From Candidatus Nitrotoga sp. AM1P (GTDB lineage: Bacteria; Pseudomonadota; Gammaproteobacteria; Burkholderiales; Gallionellaceae), in assembly GCF_013168275.1 (NCBI RefSeq), contig NZ_AP019547.1, forward strand, positions 682,001-746,000: DNA of 64,000 bases. The letters run 5' to 3'. Positions 35,985 to 44,999 of the stretch are shown piece after piece (positions within the stretch are counted from its first letter, which is position 1; each line of letters begins with the position of its first letter). A program made the translations under genes and the position numbers. The notes under the pieces were generated by a model, which saw only the letters and a list, made by a program, of their open reading frames with translations, was not told the DNA's origin and did no database searches.

Positions 35985-38900
35985 ATGGCCAAAGTACCTA
36001 AAAGCAAACTCACCGTCGAAACCATCAAGCACGACGAGGCGACGCGCAAGAACATTCCCACTGCCGAATACCAATCGGTGATGCAAAAGGAAGAGCTGAC
36101 TCCCATCCGCGTGGCCTACGAACGTCGCAATCGCGACCTCGATCCGCAATTGGTCTGGCACGGCAAGGACGAGCAGGACTGGTCTGATTTAGTGGTGCAT
36201 GCGCCGCCGCTCTACATTCAGGAAAAGGTTCACCCCAAGGTGCTGATCGACGACCTGAAACGGCAGACGGAGCAAGCCGAAGCAGACAAAGCGGTCAACC
36301 AGTCTGGCTTCACCACCGACCTCTTTGGCGACTTTAACGGTCTGCCCAACGATGGTGCCAAGACCGAGTTCTACCAGCACGACGCCCATTGGGCCAATCG
36401 CATGATCCTCGGCGATAGCCTGCAAGTGATGGCCAGCCTCGCCGAGCGCGAAGGGCTGCGCGGCAAGGTGCAATGCATCTATTTCGATCCGCCCTACGGC
36501 ATCAAATTCAACTCCAACTTCCAGTGGTCCACCACCAGCCGCGACGTCAAGGACGGCAACGCTGGTCACATCACCCGCGAGCCGGAGCAAGTAAAAGCCT
36601 TTCGCGATACTTGGCGCGATGGCATTCACTCCTACCTTACCTATCTGCGCGACAGGCTGACCGTGGCGCGGGATTTGTTGACCGATTCCGGGTCGATCTT
36701 TGTGCAGATCGGGGATGAGAATGTGCACCGGGTGCGGGCGGTGATGGATGAGGTATTTGGGGAGGATAACTTCGTCTCAACGATTGCATACGCAAAAACT
36801 ACCGGGTTCTCTGGTGATACGCTTTCAAATGTCGCTGACTACATGGTTTGGTTTGCCAAGAAAAAAGACCTGCTTAAGTACCGCGATCTCTATACGGCGA
36901 AGCAAGCTGGCGAAGCTGGTGCAACAAAATATCGCGAGATATCGTCTATTCAGGCTCTTAGAAACTCTACGCATGAACGGACTCGCCTTGCGACGTCAGA
37001 TCAGCTGACGTCGCAAGGCGAGTCCAGTTCGGAGCAGATGTTTCCTTTCGCCGGACGTAAATGGACTGCGCCGAAAGGACTGCACTGGAAAACGACCGTT
37101 GAAGGCTTGATTCGTACCGCAAAAGCAGAGCGAATAATGGAAGAGGGCGCCTCAGTCAGGTACGTACGCTGCCTTGATGATTTCGCAGCCACACCAAGAA
37201 CGAATCTCTGGCTTGACATTGGAGGCGTCCAAAGCCGAACCGATCCCAAGATATATGTGGTGCAGACAGCAACGGAGGCCGTACAGCGCTGCGTCCTCAT
37301 GACTACCGACCCTGGCGATCTCGTCCTCGACCCCACCTGCGGTTCCGGCACGACGGCCTATGTCTCCGAGCAATGGGGCCGCCGCTGGATCACCATCGAC
37401 ACTTCTCGCGTCGCACTGGCGTTGGCCCGCGCCCGCATCATGGGAGCGCGCTACCCCTACTATCTGCTCGCCGACAGCCGCGACGGCCAGATCAAAGAAA
37501 GCGAAGTCACCCGCACCGTTCCATCGAGTCAGCCCACGCGCGGCAATATCCGCCAAGGCTTCGTCTATGAACGTGTGCCGCACATCACCCTGAAATCCAT
37601 CGCTAACAACACCGAGATTGATGTCATCTGGGACAAGTGGCAGCAGACGCTGGAATCGTTGCGTGAACAACTCAACAAGGCGCTGGGCAAGCAATGGCAG
37701 GAATGGGAAATCCCCCGCGAGCTTCCGAAATCCGTTCGCCCTGAGCCTGTCGAAGGGCGTGCTTCGACCTCGCCTTCAGTGCTGAGTACTGTTCCCGCTC
37801 ACCCTTCGACAGGCTCAGGGCGAACGGCAACAGTAGTCGAAGCATCAGCACGAACGGAGGAGGAGATTCACCGGGAATGGTGGAGTGCGCGCATCGCCCG
37901 CCAGAAAGAAATCGACGCCTCCATCGCAGCCAAAGCCGAGCACGAATACCTCTACGACAAACCCTACGAGGATAAGAAAAAAGTCCGCGTTGCTGGGCCG
38001 TTCACCGTCGAAAGCCTCTCGCCCCATCGCGTGTTGGCTGTGGATGAAAACGACGAACTGATCGACGGTGTCGCCGAATCCAAGACCGGCTACGGTGAAG
38101 AGCGCGACTTCGTCCAGATGATCCTGGAAAACCTCAAGACCGCTGGCGTGCAGCAGGCGCACAAAGAAGACAAAATCACCTTCACCACGCTCACCCCGTG
38201 GCCCGGCGATCTGGTCTGCGCCGAAGGCAAGTATCTGGAACCCTCTCCCCTTGGAAGAGGACAGGGTGAGGGTGGAGTTGAACGCCGCGCCGCCATCTTC
38301 ATCGGTCCCGAATTCGGCACCGTCTCTCGTCCCGATCTGGTCTCTGCCGCACGAGAAGCAGGAGACTCTGGCTTTGATGTACTCATCACCTGTGCCTTCA
38401 ACTACGATGCGCATTCATCCGAATTCGACAAACTCGGACGCATCCCCGTGCTCAAGGCGCGCATGAACGCCGACCTGCACATGGCCGATGACCTCAAGAA
38501 CACCGGCAAGGGCAACCTCTTCGTCATCTTCGGCGAACCCGACATCGACATTCTCGATGCCGAAGCCGGTCAGGTTCGCGTCAAGATCAACGGTGTGGAC
38601 GTATTCCACCCCAACACCGGCGAAGTACGCAGCGACGGTGCCGAGGGCATTGCCTGCTGGTTCATCGACACCGACTACAACGAAGAAAGCTTCTTCGTCC
38701 GCCACGCCTACTTCCTGGGAGCAAACGATCCCTACAAGGCACTCAGAACCACCCTCAAAGCCGAGATCAACGAAGATGCCTGGGCATCGCTCAACAGCGA
38801 CACCTCAAGGCCATTCGATAAACCGAAGTCCGGGCGGATTGCGGTGAAGGTCATCAATCATCTGGGGGATGAAGTGATGAAGGTGTTTAAGGTTGTGTGA
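35985..38900 (+). CDS. Site-specific DNA-methyltransferase (type III Mod-like, beta class)
   Basis: 971 residues. The catalytic motif DPPY lies in IYFDPPYGIKFN (about 166-175) and the SAM motif in DLVLDPTCGSGTTAY (about 444-458), in the order of beta-class adenine methyltransferases. It should protect the host from the helicase-nuclease encoded upstream. Two dispersed repeats interrupt the C-terminal half in frame: residues about 582-625 (RPEPVEG...HPSTGSGRT) and about 752-765 (PSPLGRGQGEGG). Both fall between blocks that otherwise look normal (REWWSARIARQKEID, DAHSSEFDKLGRIPVLKARM). The next gene starts by a one-base overlap. Confidence 0.88.
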   Translation: MAKVPKSKLTVETIKHDEATRKNIPTAEYQSVMQKEELTPIRVAYERRNRDLDPQLVWHGKDEQDWSDLVVHAPPLYIQEKVHPKVLIDDLKRQTEQAEADKAVNQSGFTTDLFGDFNGLPNDGAKTEFYQHDAHWANRMILGDSLQVMASLAEREGLRGKVQCIYFDPPYGIKFNSNFQWSTTSRDVKDGNAGHITREPEQVKAFRDTWRDGIHSYLTYLRDRLTVARDLLTDSGSIFVQIGDENVHRVRAVMDEVFGEDNFVSTIAYAKTTGFSGDTLSNVADYMVWFAKKKDLLKYRDLYTAKQAGEAGATKYREISSIQALRNSTHERTRLATSDQLTSQGESSSEQMFPFAGRKWTAPKGLHWKTTVEGLIRTAKAERIMEEGASVRYVRCLDDFAATPRTNLWLDIGGVQSRTDPKIYVVQTATEAVQRCVLMTTDPGDLVLDPTCGSGTTAYVSEQWGRRWITIDTSRVALALARARIMGARYPYYLLADSRDGQIKESEVTRTVPSSQPTRGNIRQGFVYERVPHITLKSIANNTEIDVIWDKWQQTLESLREQLNKALGKQWQEWEIPRELPKSVRPEPVEGRASTSPSVLSTVPAHPSTGSGRTATVVEASARTEEEIHREWWSARIARQKEIDASIAAKAEHEYLYDKPYEDKKKVRVAGPFTVESLSPHRVLAVDENDELIDGVAESKTGYGEERDFVQMILENLKTAGVQQAHKEDKITFTTLTPWPGDLVCAEGKYLEPSPLGRGQGEGGVERRAAIFIGPEFGTVSRPDLVSAAREAGDSGFDVLITCAFNYDAHSSEFDKLGRIPVLKARMNADLHMADDLKNTGKGNLFVIFGEPDIDILDAEAGQVRVKINGVDVFHPNTGEVRSDGAEGIACWFIDTDYNEESFFVRHAYFLGANDPYKALRTTLKAEINEDAWASLNSDTSRPFDKPKSGRIAVKVINHLGDEVMKVFKVV
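37732..37827. repeat. Dispersed inverted repeat inserted in frame in the methyltransferase gene
   Basis: Two perfect 26-base arms (37732-37757 and 37802-37827) face each other; the arm begins CCGTTCGCCCTGAGCCTGTC. The family also occurs at 12550-12674. A further partial copy (CGAACGGA) ends near 37858. The block adds about 43 residues without breaking the frame. Confidence 0.85.
38241..38275. repeat. Second dispersed repeat inserted in frame in the methyltransferase gene
   Basis: CCCTCTCCCCTTGGAAGAGG followed by ACAGGGTGAGGGTGG is a common palindromic intergenic repeat of proteobacteria. Here it is translated as PSPLGRGQGEGG between the blocks EGKYLE and ERRAAIFIGPEFG. Confidence 0.75.
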
Positions 38901-41524
38901 TGGCATTGATTGACGAAATTCTAAAGTGGTCAGAAGAGAAGCTACCTCTCTGGCAACGTGATGCGGCTCGCCGTATATTTCAGCAAGAGAATGGCTTGTC
39001 TGTCGATGATTACGCGGAGCTATATACCTTACTGAAAGCAGCCCATGGGTTACCTAACCCATTGGGCCTGACACCAGAGCCGTTAAAGGCGGCTCATCTG
39101 CCGCCGGTGCTTCAAGCTGGCGAGAAGGTTGTTCTGAAGGCGATACGAAATTTGGTGTATGTAAACCGAATCGCGCAGGGGCAGAAACTGAATTTCGCAC
39201 CATCGGGAATGACGGTGATCTACGGTGGAAACGGAAGCGGGAAGTCGGGCTATGTAAGAGTAATGAAACGGGCATGCCGTGCACGAGATCAGGCAGAGAA
39301 AGTCCTTGCAGATGCAAACGATCCTGCTGCCCAGAATAGCGTGCCTAAAGCAATTTTCGACATTGAAATTAACGGGGCTTGCAAACCTATACACTGGACT
39401 TTCAATAGTGACTCACCCGACGATCTGGCTAAGATTTCAGTTTTCGATTCACACTGTGCTCGCGCTTACCTGACTGCCGAGCAGGATGTGGCTTATCTGC
39501 CATATGGGCTGGACGTTGTTGAGAATCTTGCAAATAAAGTTCTACCAGAGTTGACTCGCCGCCTTAACGAAGAAATTGCTACTATCAATGTTGATCGCCA
39601 ACCATTCCAGCATTTAGTTGGCGAGACAGAAGTTGGGCGGCTGGTTCTAGCACTAAGCGAAAGGACGAATCCAGACAAGGTTAAAGCTCTTGGCACATTA
39701 TCCGAGATCGATACGGCACAGATTAAGGAAATTGACGCAGCACTTGCCGAATCTGATCCAGGAAAGAAAGCAAAAGAGCATCGCCTTTCAGCGGGGCGTT
39801 TAAAGAGTTGGGCGGAAAGAATCGAAACCGCATTGTCTTGGGTCAGTGATGCCGCTATAGAGAAACTCAAAAAAATTACCGATACCACGGTCACTGCCAA
39901 TCAGACCGAGAAGCAAGCAGCAGAAACACTTCAGTCAGGAGAATTGCTTCTGCCTGGAACCGGTGAGCCAGTATGGAAGGTATTGTTTAATGCTGCACGC
40001 AAGTTCTCAACTGAGGTCGCCTATCCAGAACATTCGTTCCCTCATGCCACTGCCGAGGCAAAATGTCCTCTCTGTCAGCAACCGTTGAACGATGCCGGAG
40101 AACGGTTGAAACGATTTGAGGAATATATACAAAACGATGTGGCTAAAGCTGCCGCAGAGCAACGACAAAAACTTGAAGCAACAAAGGTAAAGATTGAAAG
40201 AGCCAACCTGAGCGTTAGTTTCGACAAATCTCATGTTGAAGAGCTGGCACAGCTTGATGATGCAGTTGCCTCTATTATCAATGCATTTGAAAAAAACATA
40301 GAAACTCGCCGTAGTTGGATGCTTCAAAATCTCAACTCCTATACGTGGGTGGACGCGCCCGCGCTTGGAGAGAATCCACGTAAGCGACTGCGTAATCTCG
40401 CTGCACATCAATTCAAGTCAGCAAGAATCCTTGCCCGAGCAGTGGACGAAGTTAAGAAAAAATCGCTGATAGATAAACGAGAAGAACTACGTGTTCGCCA
40501 GAATCTTTCAGCATGCCTAGGCGCAGTGCTTGCACTGATTGACCGATTTAAGATGAGGCAGGCACTAAAAACCTGTGAACAAGACCTTAAAACAAGGCCA
40601 ATTTCAGACAAGTCAAAAGAATTTGCAAGTGGTGCTGTTACTGTTGCGCTAAAAAATGCGTTGGATGAGGAATTCAAGTCTCTCGGGATAGGACATATAC
40701 AAACTAAGCTTAAAGATCGAAATGATAAAGGGAAAATTAAGCACCAATTACTTCTGGATCTCCCAACAACAAACAAACTGGAACAAATACTCAGTGAAGG
40801 TGAGCAGCGAGCCATCGCACTGGGTTCATTCCTCTCAGAATTGAAGCTTGCAAATCATGCATGCGGCATCGTTTTTGATGACCCCGTTTCATCACTGGAT
40901 CACATACGCCGAGGCAGAGTCGCAAGGCGATTGGCGGTAGAGTCCAAGCAAAGACAGGTTTTGATTTTCACTCACGATGTTGTGTTTCTTCAGCAGTTAC
41001 GAGATCAATGCGACAAGCTTAATGTGCCACCGTTTTTTTGCCGACTTGAGGCGAACAGGGGTTTTTATGGCAACGTATCCGAAGGGCTTCCATGGACACA
41101 CAAGAGCTATGGCGAAAGAATCGACTTCCTAGAAAAGGCACAAAAGCAATTTGAGAAAATGCCATGGCCTGCTGACCCATCAGAGGAGCTGGCTCGTGAG
41201 ATGATCCGGCAATACAGTTTTCTCAGGGCAACAATTGAGCGGGTGGCACAAGATTTTGTTCTTGGCGGCACAGTGCAGCGTTTTAAGGATTACATAGACG
41301 TTAAGAAGCTGAAGCTGGTGATTGGACTTCAAAAATCAGAAGTAGATGAAATTCTCCGCATTAACCAACGTTGCCATGATTTGGTCGAGGCACATGATCC
41401 ATCCTCAGCTAAGGATGAGCCGCCACCAACTCCTGATGAACTGAAACAAGACATTGCCGATTTACAGAAGCTAATTCAAGGCATCACGGATCGGCGAAAA
41501 GGCGCAGCAAATAGGGTGACGTGA
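38900..41524 (+). CDS. Rad50/RloC-like AAA ATPase with zinc hook and possible HEPN nuclease tail
   Basis: 874 residues from the ATG at 38900, which overlaps the methyltransferase stop (TGATG). Walker A is GGNGSGKS (109-116), signature LSEGEQRA (631-638), Walker [12 protein letters not shown] (657-667), and IFTHD at 689-693. The middle is coiled coil with a CPLC pair at 389-392, like the zinc hook of Rad50 and RloC. Near the C terminus R776 and E780 (RATIE) and R820-x5-H826 (RINQRCH) resemble the R/E/H and HEPN-type residues of anticodon nucleases. RloC couples such parts to cut tRNA in response to DNA damage. The ATPase and hook are clear; the nuclease call is inference. Confidence 0.72.
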   Translation: MALIDEILKWSEEKLPLWQRDAARRIFQQENGLSVDDYAELYTLLKAAHGLPNPLGLTPEPLKAAHLPPVLQAGEKVVLKAIRNLVYVNRIAQGQKLNFAPSGMTVIYGGNGSGKSGYVRVMKRACRARDQAEKVLADANDPAAQNSVPKAIFDIEINGACKPIHWTFNSDSPDDLAKISVFDSHCARAYLTAEQDVAYLPYGLDVVENLANKVLPELTRRLNEEIATINVDRQPFQHLVGETEVGRLVLALSERTNPDKVKALGTLSEIDTAQIKEIDAALAESDPGKKAKEHRLSAGRLKSWAERIETALSWVSDAAIEKLKKITDTTVTANQTEKQAAETLQSGELLLPGTGEPVWKVLFNAARKFSTEVAYPEHSFPHATAEAKCPLCQQPLNDAGERLKRFEEYIQNDVAKAAAEQRQKLEATKVKIERANLSVSFDKSHVEELAQLDDAVASIINAFEKNIETRRSWMLQNLNSYTWVDAPALGENPRKRLRNLAAHQFKSARILARAVDEVKKKSLIDKREELRVRQNLSACLGAVLALIDRFKMRQALKTCEQDLKTRPISDKSKEFASGAVTVALKNALDEEFKSLGIGHIQTKLKDRNDKGKIKHQLLLDLPTTNKLEQILSEGEQRAIALGSFLSELKLANHACGIVFDDPVSSLDHIRRGRVARRLAVESKQRQVLIFTHDVVFLQQLRDQCDKLNVPPFFCRLEANRGFYGNVSEGLPWTHKSYGERIDFLEKAQKQFEKMPWPADPSEELAREMIRQYSFLRATIERVAQDFVLGGTVQRFKDYIDVKKLKLVIGLQKSEVDEILRINQRCHDLVEAHDPSSAKDEPPPTPDELKQDIADLQKLIQGITDRRKGAANRVT

Positions 41525-42528
41525 TGAGCGAATCGCAACACTTCCTGATCTACCAAAGCGAAGACGGCTCCACCCGCATTGACGTGATGCTGGAGGCGGA
41601 AACCCTTTGGCTGAACCAGAAGCAGTTGACCGAGTTGTTCGGCAAGGCCAAAGGGACAATCAGCGAGCATATCAAACACATCTTCGAGGATGGTGAAATG
41701 ACTCCGGAGGCAACTGTTCGGTTATTCCGAACAGTTCAACCTGAGGGGGGGCGTGACGTGACCCGCGAGGTTGAACACTACAATCTGGACATGGTGCTGG
41801 CTCTGGGCTTCCGGGTGCGCAGCCCTGTGGGCGTGCGTTTCCGCCAGTGGGCCAACGACAAGCTGAAGGAATATATCGTCAAGGGCTTTGTGCTGGATGA
41901 CGCGCGTCTGAAAAACCCCGGCAAAGGGCGGGATTACTTCGACGAACTGACACGCCGCCTGCAAGACATACGCACCAGTGAGCGGCGGTTTTACCAGAAG
42001 ATTACGGACATCTACGCGACCAGCGTGGATTACGATGCCAACCATGCGCTCACCCAGGCGTTCTTTGCCACGGTGCAGAACAAGGTGCATTTCGCCATTC
42101 ACGGCCAGACTGCCGCCGAACTGATCGCCACCCGTGCCGACAGCAGCCAGCCGAACATGGGGTTGACGACTTGGGAGGGGGCACGCATTCGCAAGGCCGA
42201 TGTGAGCATCGCCAAGAATTACCTGAACGATGAAGAGCTGCGCGCCCTCAATAATCTGGCCGAGCAGTATTTGATTTTTGCCGAAGGTCAGGCTGCACGG
42301 CATATAGCCATGACTATGCAAGACTGGATCAGCAAACTGGAAGGTTTTTTGACACTGAATGACCGCGAGATTTTGCAAGGCGCAGGCAAGGTATCGGCTG
42401 AGCTTGCCAAATCTCACGCAGAGCAGGAGTTCGACAAATGCCGGGTATTGGATGACCAGCGTTTCGAGTCTGACTTCGATCGCATGGTGAAGCGATTGCC
42501 CGCCAAAACGCCAGGGAAGGAAAACTGA
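41524..42528 (+). CDS. RhuM-family protein
   Basis: 334 residues from ATG 41524 in a TGATG overlap. Family pattern is strong: FLIYQSEDGSTRIDVMLEAET, LWLNQKQLTELFGKAKGTISEHI (a helix-turn-helix-like region), YNLDMVLALGFRVRSPVGVRFRQW, and YLNDEELRALNNLAEQYLIFAE. RhuM was named from a Salmonella pathogenicity island, and relatives are frequent in restriction and toxin loci, but the biochemical role is not established. The first part resembles phage antirepressors, so a regulatory role in this defence operon is possible. It looks complete. Confidence 0.87.
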   Translation: MSESQHFLIYQSEDGSTRIDVMLEAETLWLNQKQLTELFGKAKGTISEHIKHIFEDGEMTPEATVRLFRTVQPEGGRDVTREVEHYNLDMVLALGFRVRSPVGVRFRQWANDKLKEYIVKGFVLDDARLKNPGKGRDYFDELTRRLQDIRTSERRFYQKITDIYATSVDYDANHALTQAFFATVQNKVHFAIHGQTAAELIATRADSSQPNMGLTTWEGARIRKADVSIAKNYLNDEELRALNNLAEQYLIFAEGQAARHIAMTMQDWISKLEGFLTLNDREILQGAGKVSAELAKSHAEQEFDKCRVLDDQRFESDFDRMVKRLPAKTPGKEN

Positions 42529-44609
42529 TGGATTTCCGCATCGCCGATACATTCACTGACAGCCTCGTCAAACTCACAGGCGAAGAGCAGAAAGCTGTCA
42601 AGACCACTGCCTTCGATCTGCAAATGAACCCGATCAATCCCGGCATGAGTTTCCACAAGCTGGACAAGGCGCGTGACAAGAATTTCTGGTCGGTGCGAGC
42701 CAGCAGCGACATCCGTTTGATCGTCCACAAAAACGATGCCAGCCTGTTGTTGTGCTATGTCGATCATCACGACAAGGCCTATGACTGGGCGGAACGGCGC
42801 AAGTTGGAAACGCATCCACAAACCGGCGCGGCACAGTTGGTGGAGATACGCGAGACGGTGCAGGAAATCGTTATCCCTAAGTATGTCGAGGTGATGCAAT
42901 ACGCTGCAGCGAAGCCGCGCCTGTTCGCCCATGTCGCCGAAGAGGTACTGCTGAGCTACGGCGTGCCGGAAGAGTGGTTGCCTGATGTGCAACAAGCCGA
43001 CGAGGACAGCCTGCTTGATCTGGCCGAGCATCTGCCGGGCGAGGCGGCGGAGGCGTTACTGGAGCTGGCCACCGGCGGCAAGCCGCAAGTAGTACCACCC
43101 ATCGCAGCAGGGGCTGACCCTTTTGCACATCCCGATGCGCAACGCCGCTTCCGGGTGATGAATGATGTTGAGGAGCTGGAACGTGCACTGGCGTTTCCGT
43201 GGGAGAAGTGGACAACTTTTCTTCATCCGGCGCAGCGGCAGTGGGTGGAGCGGGATTACAGCGGCCCAGCGCGCGTCTCCGGTTCGGCGGGTACGGGCAA
43301 AACCATTGTCGCGTTGCATCGTGCGGTGTTTCTGGCGCGGCAACATCCTGAATCGCGCGTGTTGCTGACTACGTTCTCCGACACTTTGGCAAATGCGTTG
43401 CACACCAAGCTGCGGCGATTGATCAGCAACGAGCCGCGTCTGGCGGAGCGACTGGAAGTGCATTCCATGAATGCCATAGGCGAGCATATGTATGAATTGC
43501 ACTTTGGTCGACCTAAAATTGCCAGCGCAGACAAAATCAGGCAATTGTTGGTTGAAGCAGCCAGCAAGACTGATGGGCAGAGATTCGGTCCGCACTTTCT
43601 GAAGACGGAGTGGGACGAGGTGGTGGATGCATGGCAATTGGATGGCTGGGAGGCTTATCGCGATGTACGGCGACTGGGGCGCAAGACACGCCTGCCAGAG
43701 CCGCAGCGTGTGTTGCTCTGGTCTATCTTCGATGCAGTGCGAAGTGCATTGAAGTCACAGGGCTTGGTTACTCGCTCCGCGATGTTCAGCCAGTTGGCCG
43801 CACAGATTGTCGAGCGCAAGCATCCACCTTTCGATTTCGCAGTGATGGACGAGGCGCAGGATGTCAGCGTAGCTCAGCTGCGTTTCCTTGCGACGATGGG
43901 TGCTTGGCGTACCGATGCCCTGTTTTTCGCGGGCGATTTAGGCCAACGTATTTTCCAGCAGCCGTTTTCGTGGAAGTCGCTGGGCGTGGATATTCGCGGA
44001 AGATCATGCACGCTGCATATCAACTATCGCACCTCACATCAGATCAGGATGCAGGCCGACCGATTGCTGGGTCCGGAAGTTTCCGATGTGGACGGCAACA
44101 CGGAAAACCGGCGCGGCACGGTGTCGGTATTCAATGGCATAGCGCCGGTTATCAAGACATTCGACAGTCAGGAAGATGAAATCAACGCGGTCGGCGACTG
44201 GCTGCGTGAGCGAAGCAGCGAGGGAATTGCACCGCACGAGATCGGCGTATTCGTCCGTTCCGATAATGAATTAGAGCGCGCTCGCGTGGCAATCGGGAAA
44301 TCCGGACTGCCTTTTAAGATGCTTGATGAGCATGTCGAAACGACCAGCGGTTATATTTCCATCAGCACGATGCACTTGGCCAAGGGGTTGGAATTTCGCG
44401 CAGTGATTGTGATGGCGTGCGACGATGAAATTATTCCTTCTCAGGATCGCATCGAAACGGTAGCTGACAATGCCGACTTGGAAGAGGTCTACAACACCGA
44501 GCGACATTTGCTCTATGTCGCATGCACTCGCGCTAGAGATCATCTGCTGGTAACCAGCGTTGAACCTGCTTCCGAATTTCTTGCTGATTTGCTTGTGGAG
44601 GTTGACTGA
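42528..44609 (+). CDS. RelE-like domain fused to a UvrD/Rep-type helicase
   Basis: 693 residues from ATG 42528 in a TGATG overlap. Residues 1-95 resemble a RelE/HigB-type toxin fold: FHKLDKARDKNFWSVRASSD, IRLIVHKNDASLLLCYVDHH, DKAYDWAERRK. From about 215 the protein is a superfamily 1 helicase: Walker A GSAGTGKTIVALHRA (about 251-265), LLTTFSDTLANAL, AVMDEAQDVSVAQLRF, INYRTSHQIR, STMHLAKGLEFRAVIVMACD and LLYVACTRARDHLLV. Such helicases move 3'-5' on DNA. Whether the RelE-like part keeps nuclease activity is unknown. It is the last gene of the operon and is followed by a strong hairpin. Confidence 0.85.
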   Translation: MDFRIADTFTDSLVKLTGEEQKAVKTTAFDLQMNPINPGMSFHKLDKARDKNFWSVRASSDIRLIVHKNDASLLLCYVDHHDKAYDWAERRKLETHPQTGAAQLVEIRETVQEIVIPKYVEVMQYAAAKPRLFAHVAEEVLLSYGVPEEWLPDVQQADEDSLLDLAEHLPGEAAEALLELATGGKPQVVPPIAAGADPFAHPDAQRRFRVMNDVEELERALAFPWEKWTTFLHPAQRQWVERDYSGPARVSGSAGTGKTIVALHRAVFLARQHPESRVLLTTFSDTLANALHTKLRRLISNEPRLAERLEVHSMNAIGEHMYELHFGRPKIASADKIRQLLVEAASKTDGQRFGPHFLKTEWDEVVDAWQLDGWEAYRDVRRLGRKTRLPEPQRVLLWSIFDAVRSALKSQGLVTRSAMFSQLAAQIVERKHPPFDFAVMDEAQDVSVAQLRFLATMGAWRTDALFFAGDLGQRIFQQPFSWKSLGVDIRGRSCTLHINYRTSHQIRMQADRLLGPEVSDVDGNTENRRGTVSVFNGIAPVIKTFDSQEDEINAVGDWLRERSSEGIAPHEIGVFVRSDNELERARVAIGKSGLPFKMLDEHVETTSGYISISTMHLAKGLEFRAVIVMACDDEIIPSQDRIETVADNADLEEVYNTERHLLYVACTRARDHLLVTSVEPASEFLADLLVEVD

Positions 44610-44999
44610 TAGCAGACGGTGACTGGCCGCTTCGGGTCGCTATGTAAAACTTTACATAGCGACCCGAAGCATAAGACCGAACTATGTGAAGTGCCGCGCA
44701 GGAGAACGTCTCAGATTGACGTATTCTGTTGGCTTTGGACACTATAACTTGGCTGTGAACTAGACATTAGCTCGCTTCTCTGCATAGGGGTCGAAGCCGG
44801 CCATTCGTGAATGGCAAGTTTGTGCCAGAAACAGCCATTTGCAAATTGCCCAAACTGTTGCATGAGCAGCGGGATGAGCTCAAAGAGATTGTCTGGCTAG
44901 TTTAGCTTCTGCTTGTAAATCCCACAGAATCAGACCAAAATGTTTACATTTATTGCTATAAGATCTATGAATTCAACAACGCAGATAGCATCTATAAAA
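44610..44999. other. Intergenic region at the right end of the defence operon
   Basis: About 390 bases. It holds the hairpin at 44629-44670, and at 44790-44860 a GGCCATTCGTGAATGGC palindrome of the type seen in dispersed intergenic repeats. The start of the following secreted protein is uncertain, so its promoter is not located. Confidence 0.4.
44629..44670. terminator. Hairpin at the end of the defence operon
   Basis: Arms 44629-44648 and 44651-44670 are perfect 20-base reverse complements (GCTTCGGGTCGCTATGTAAA / TTTACATAGCGACCCGAAGC). It lies 20 bases after the last stop. A T-run is lacking, so the termination role is inferred from position and stem strength. Confidence 0.6.

Noticed and set aside
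42414..43637. Minus-strand frames of about 200 codons opposite the RhuM and helicase genes
   Set aside because: Antisense shadows over strong plus-strand motifs.
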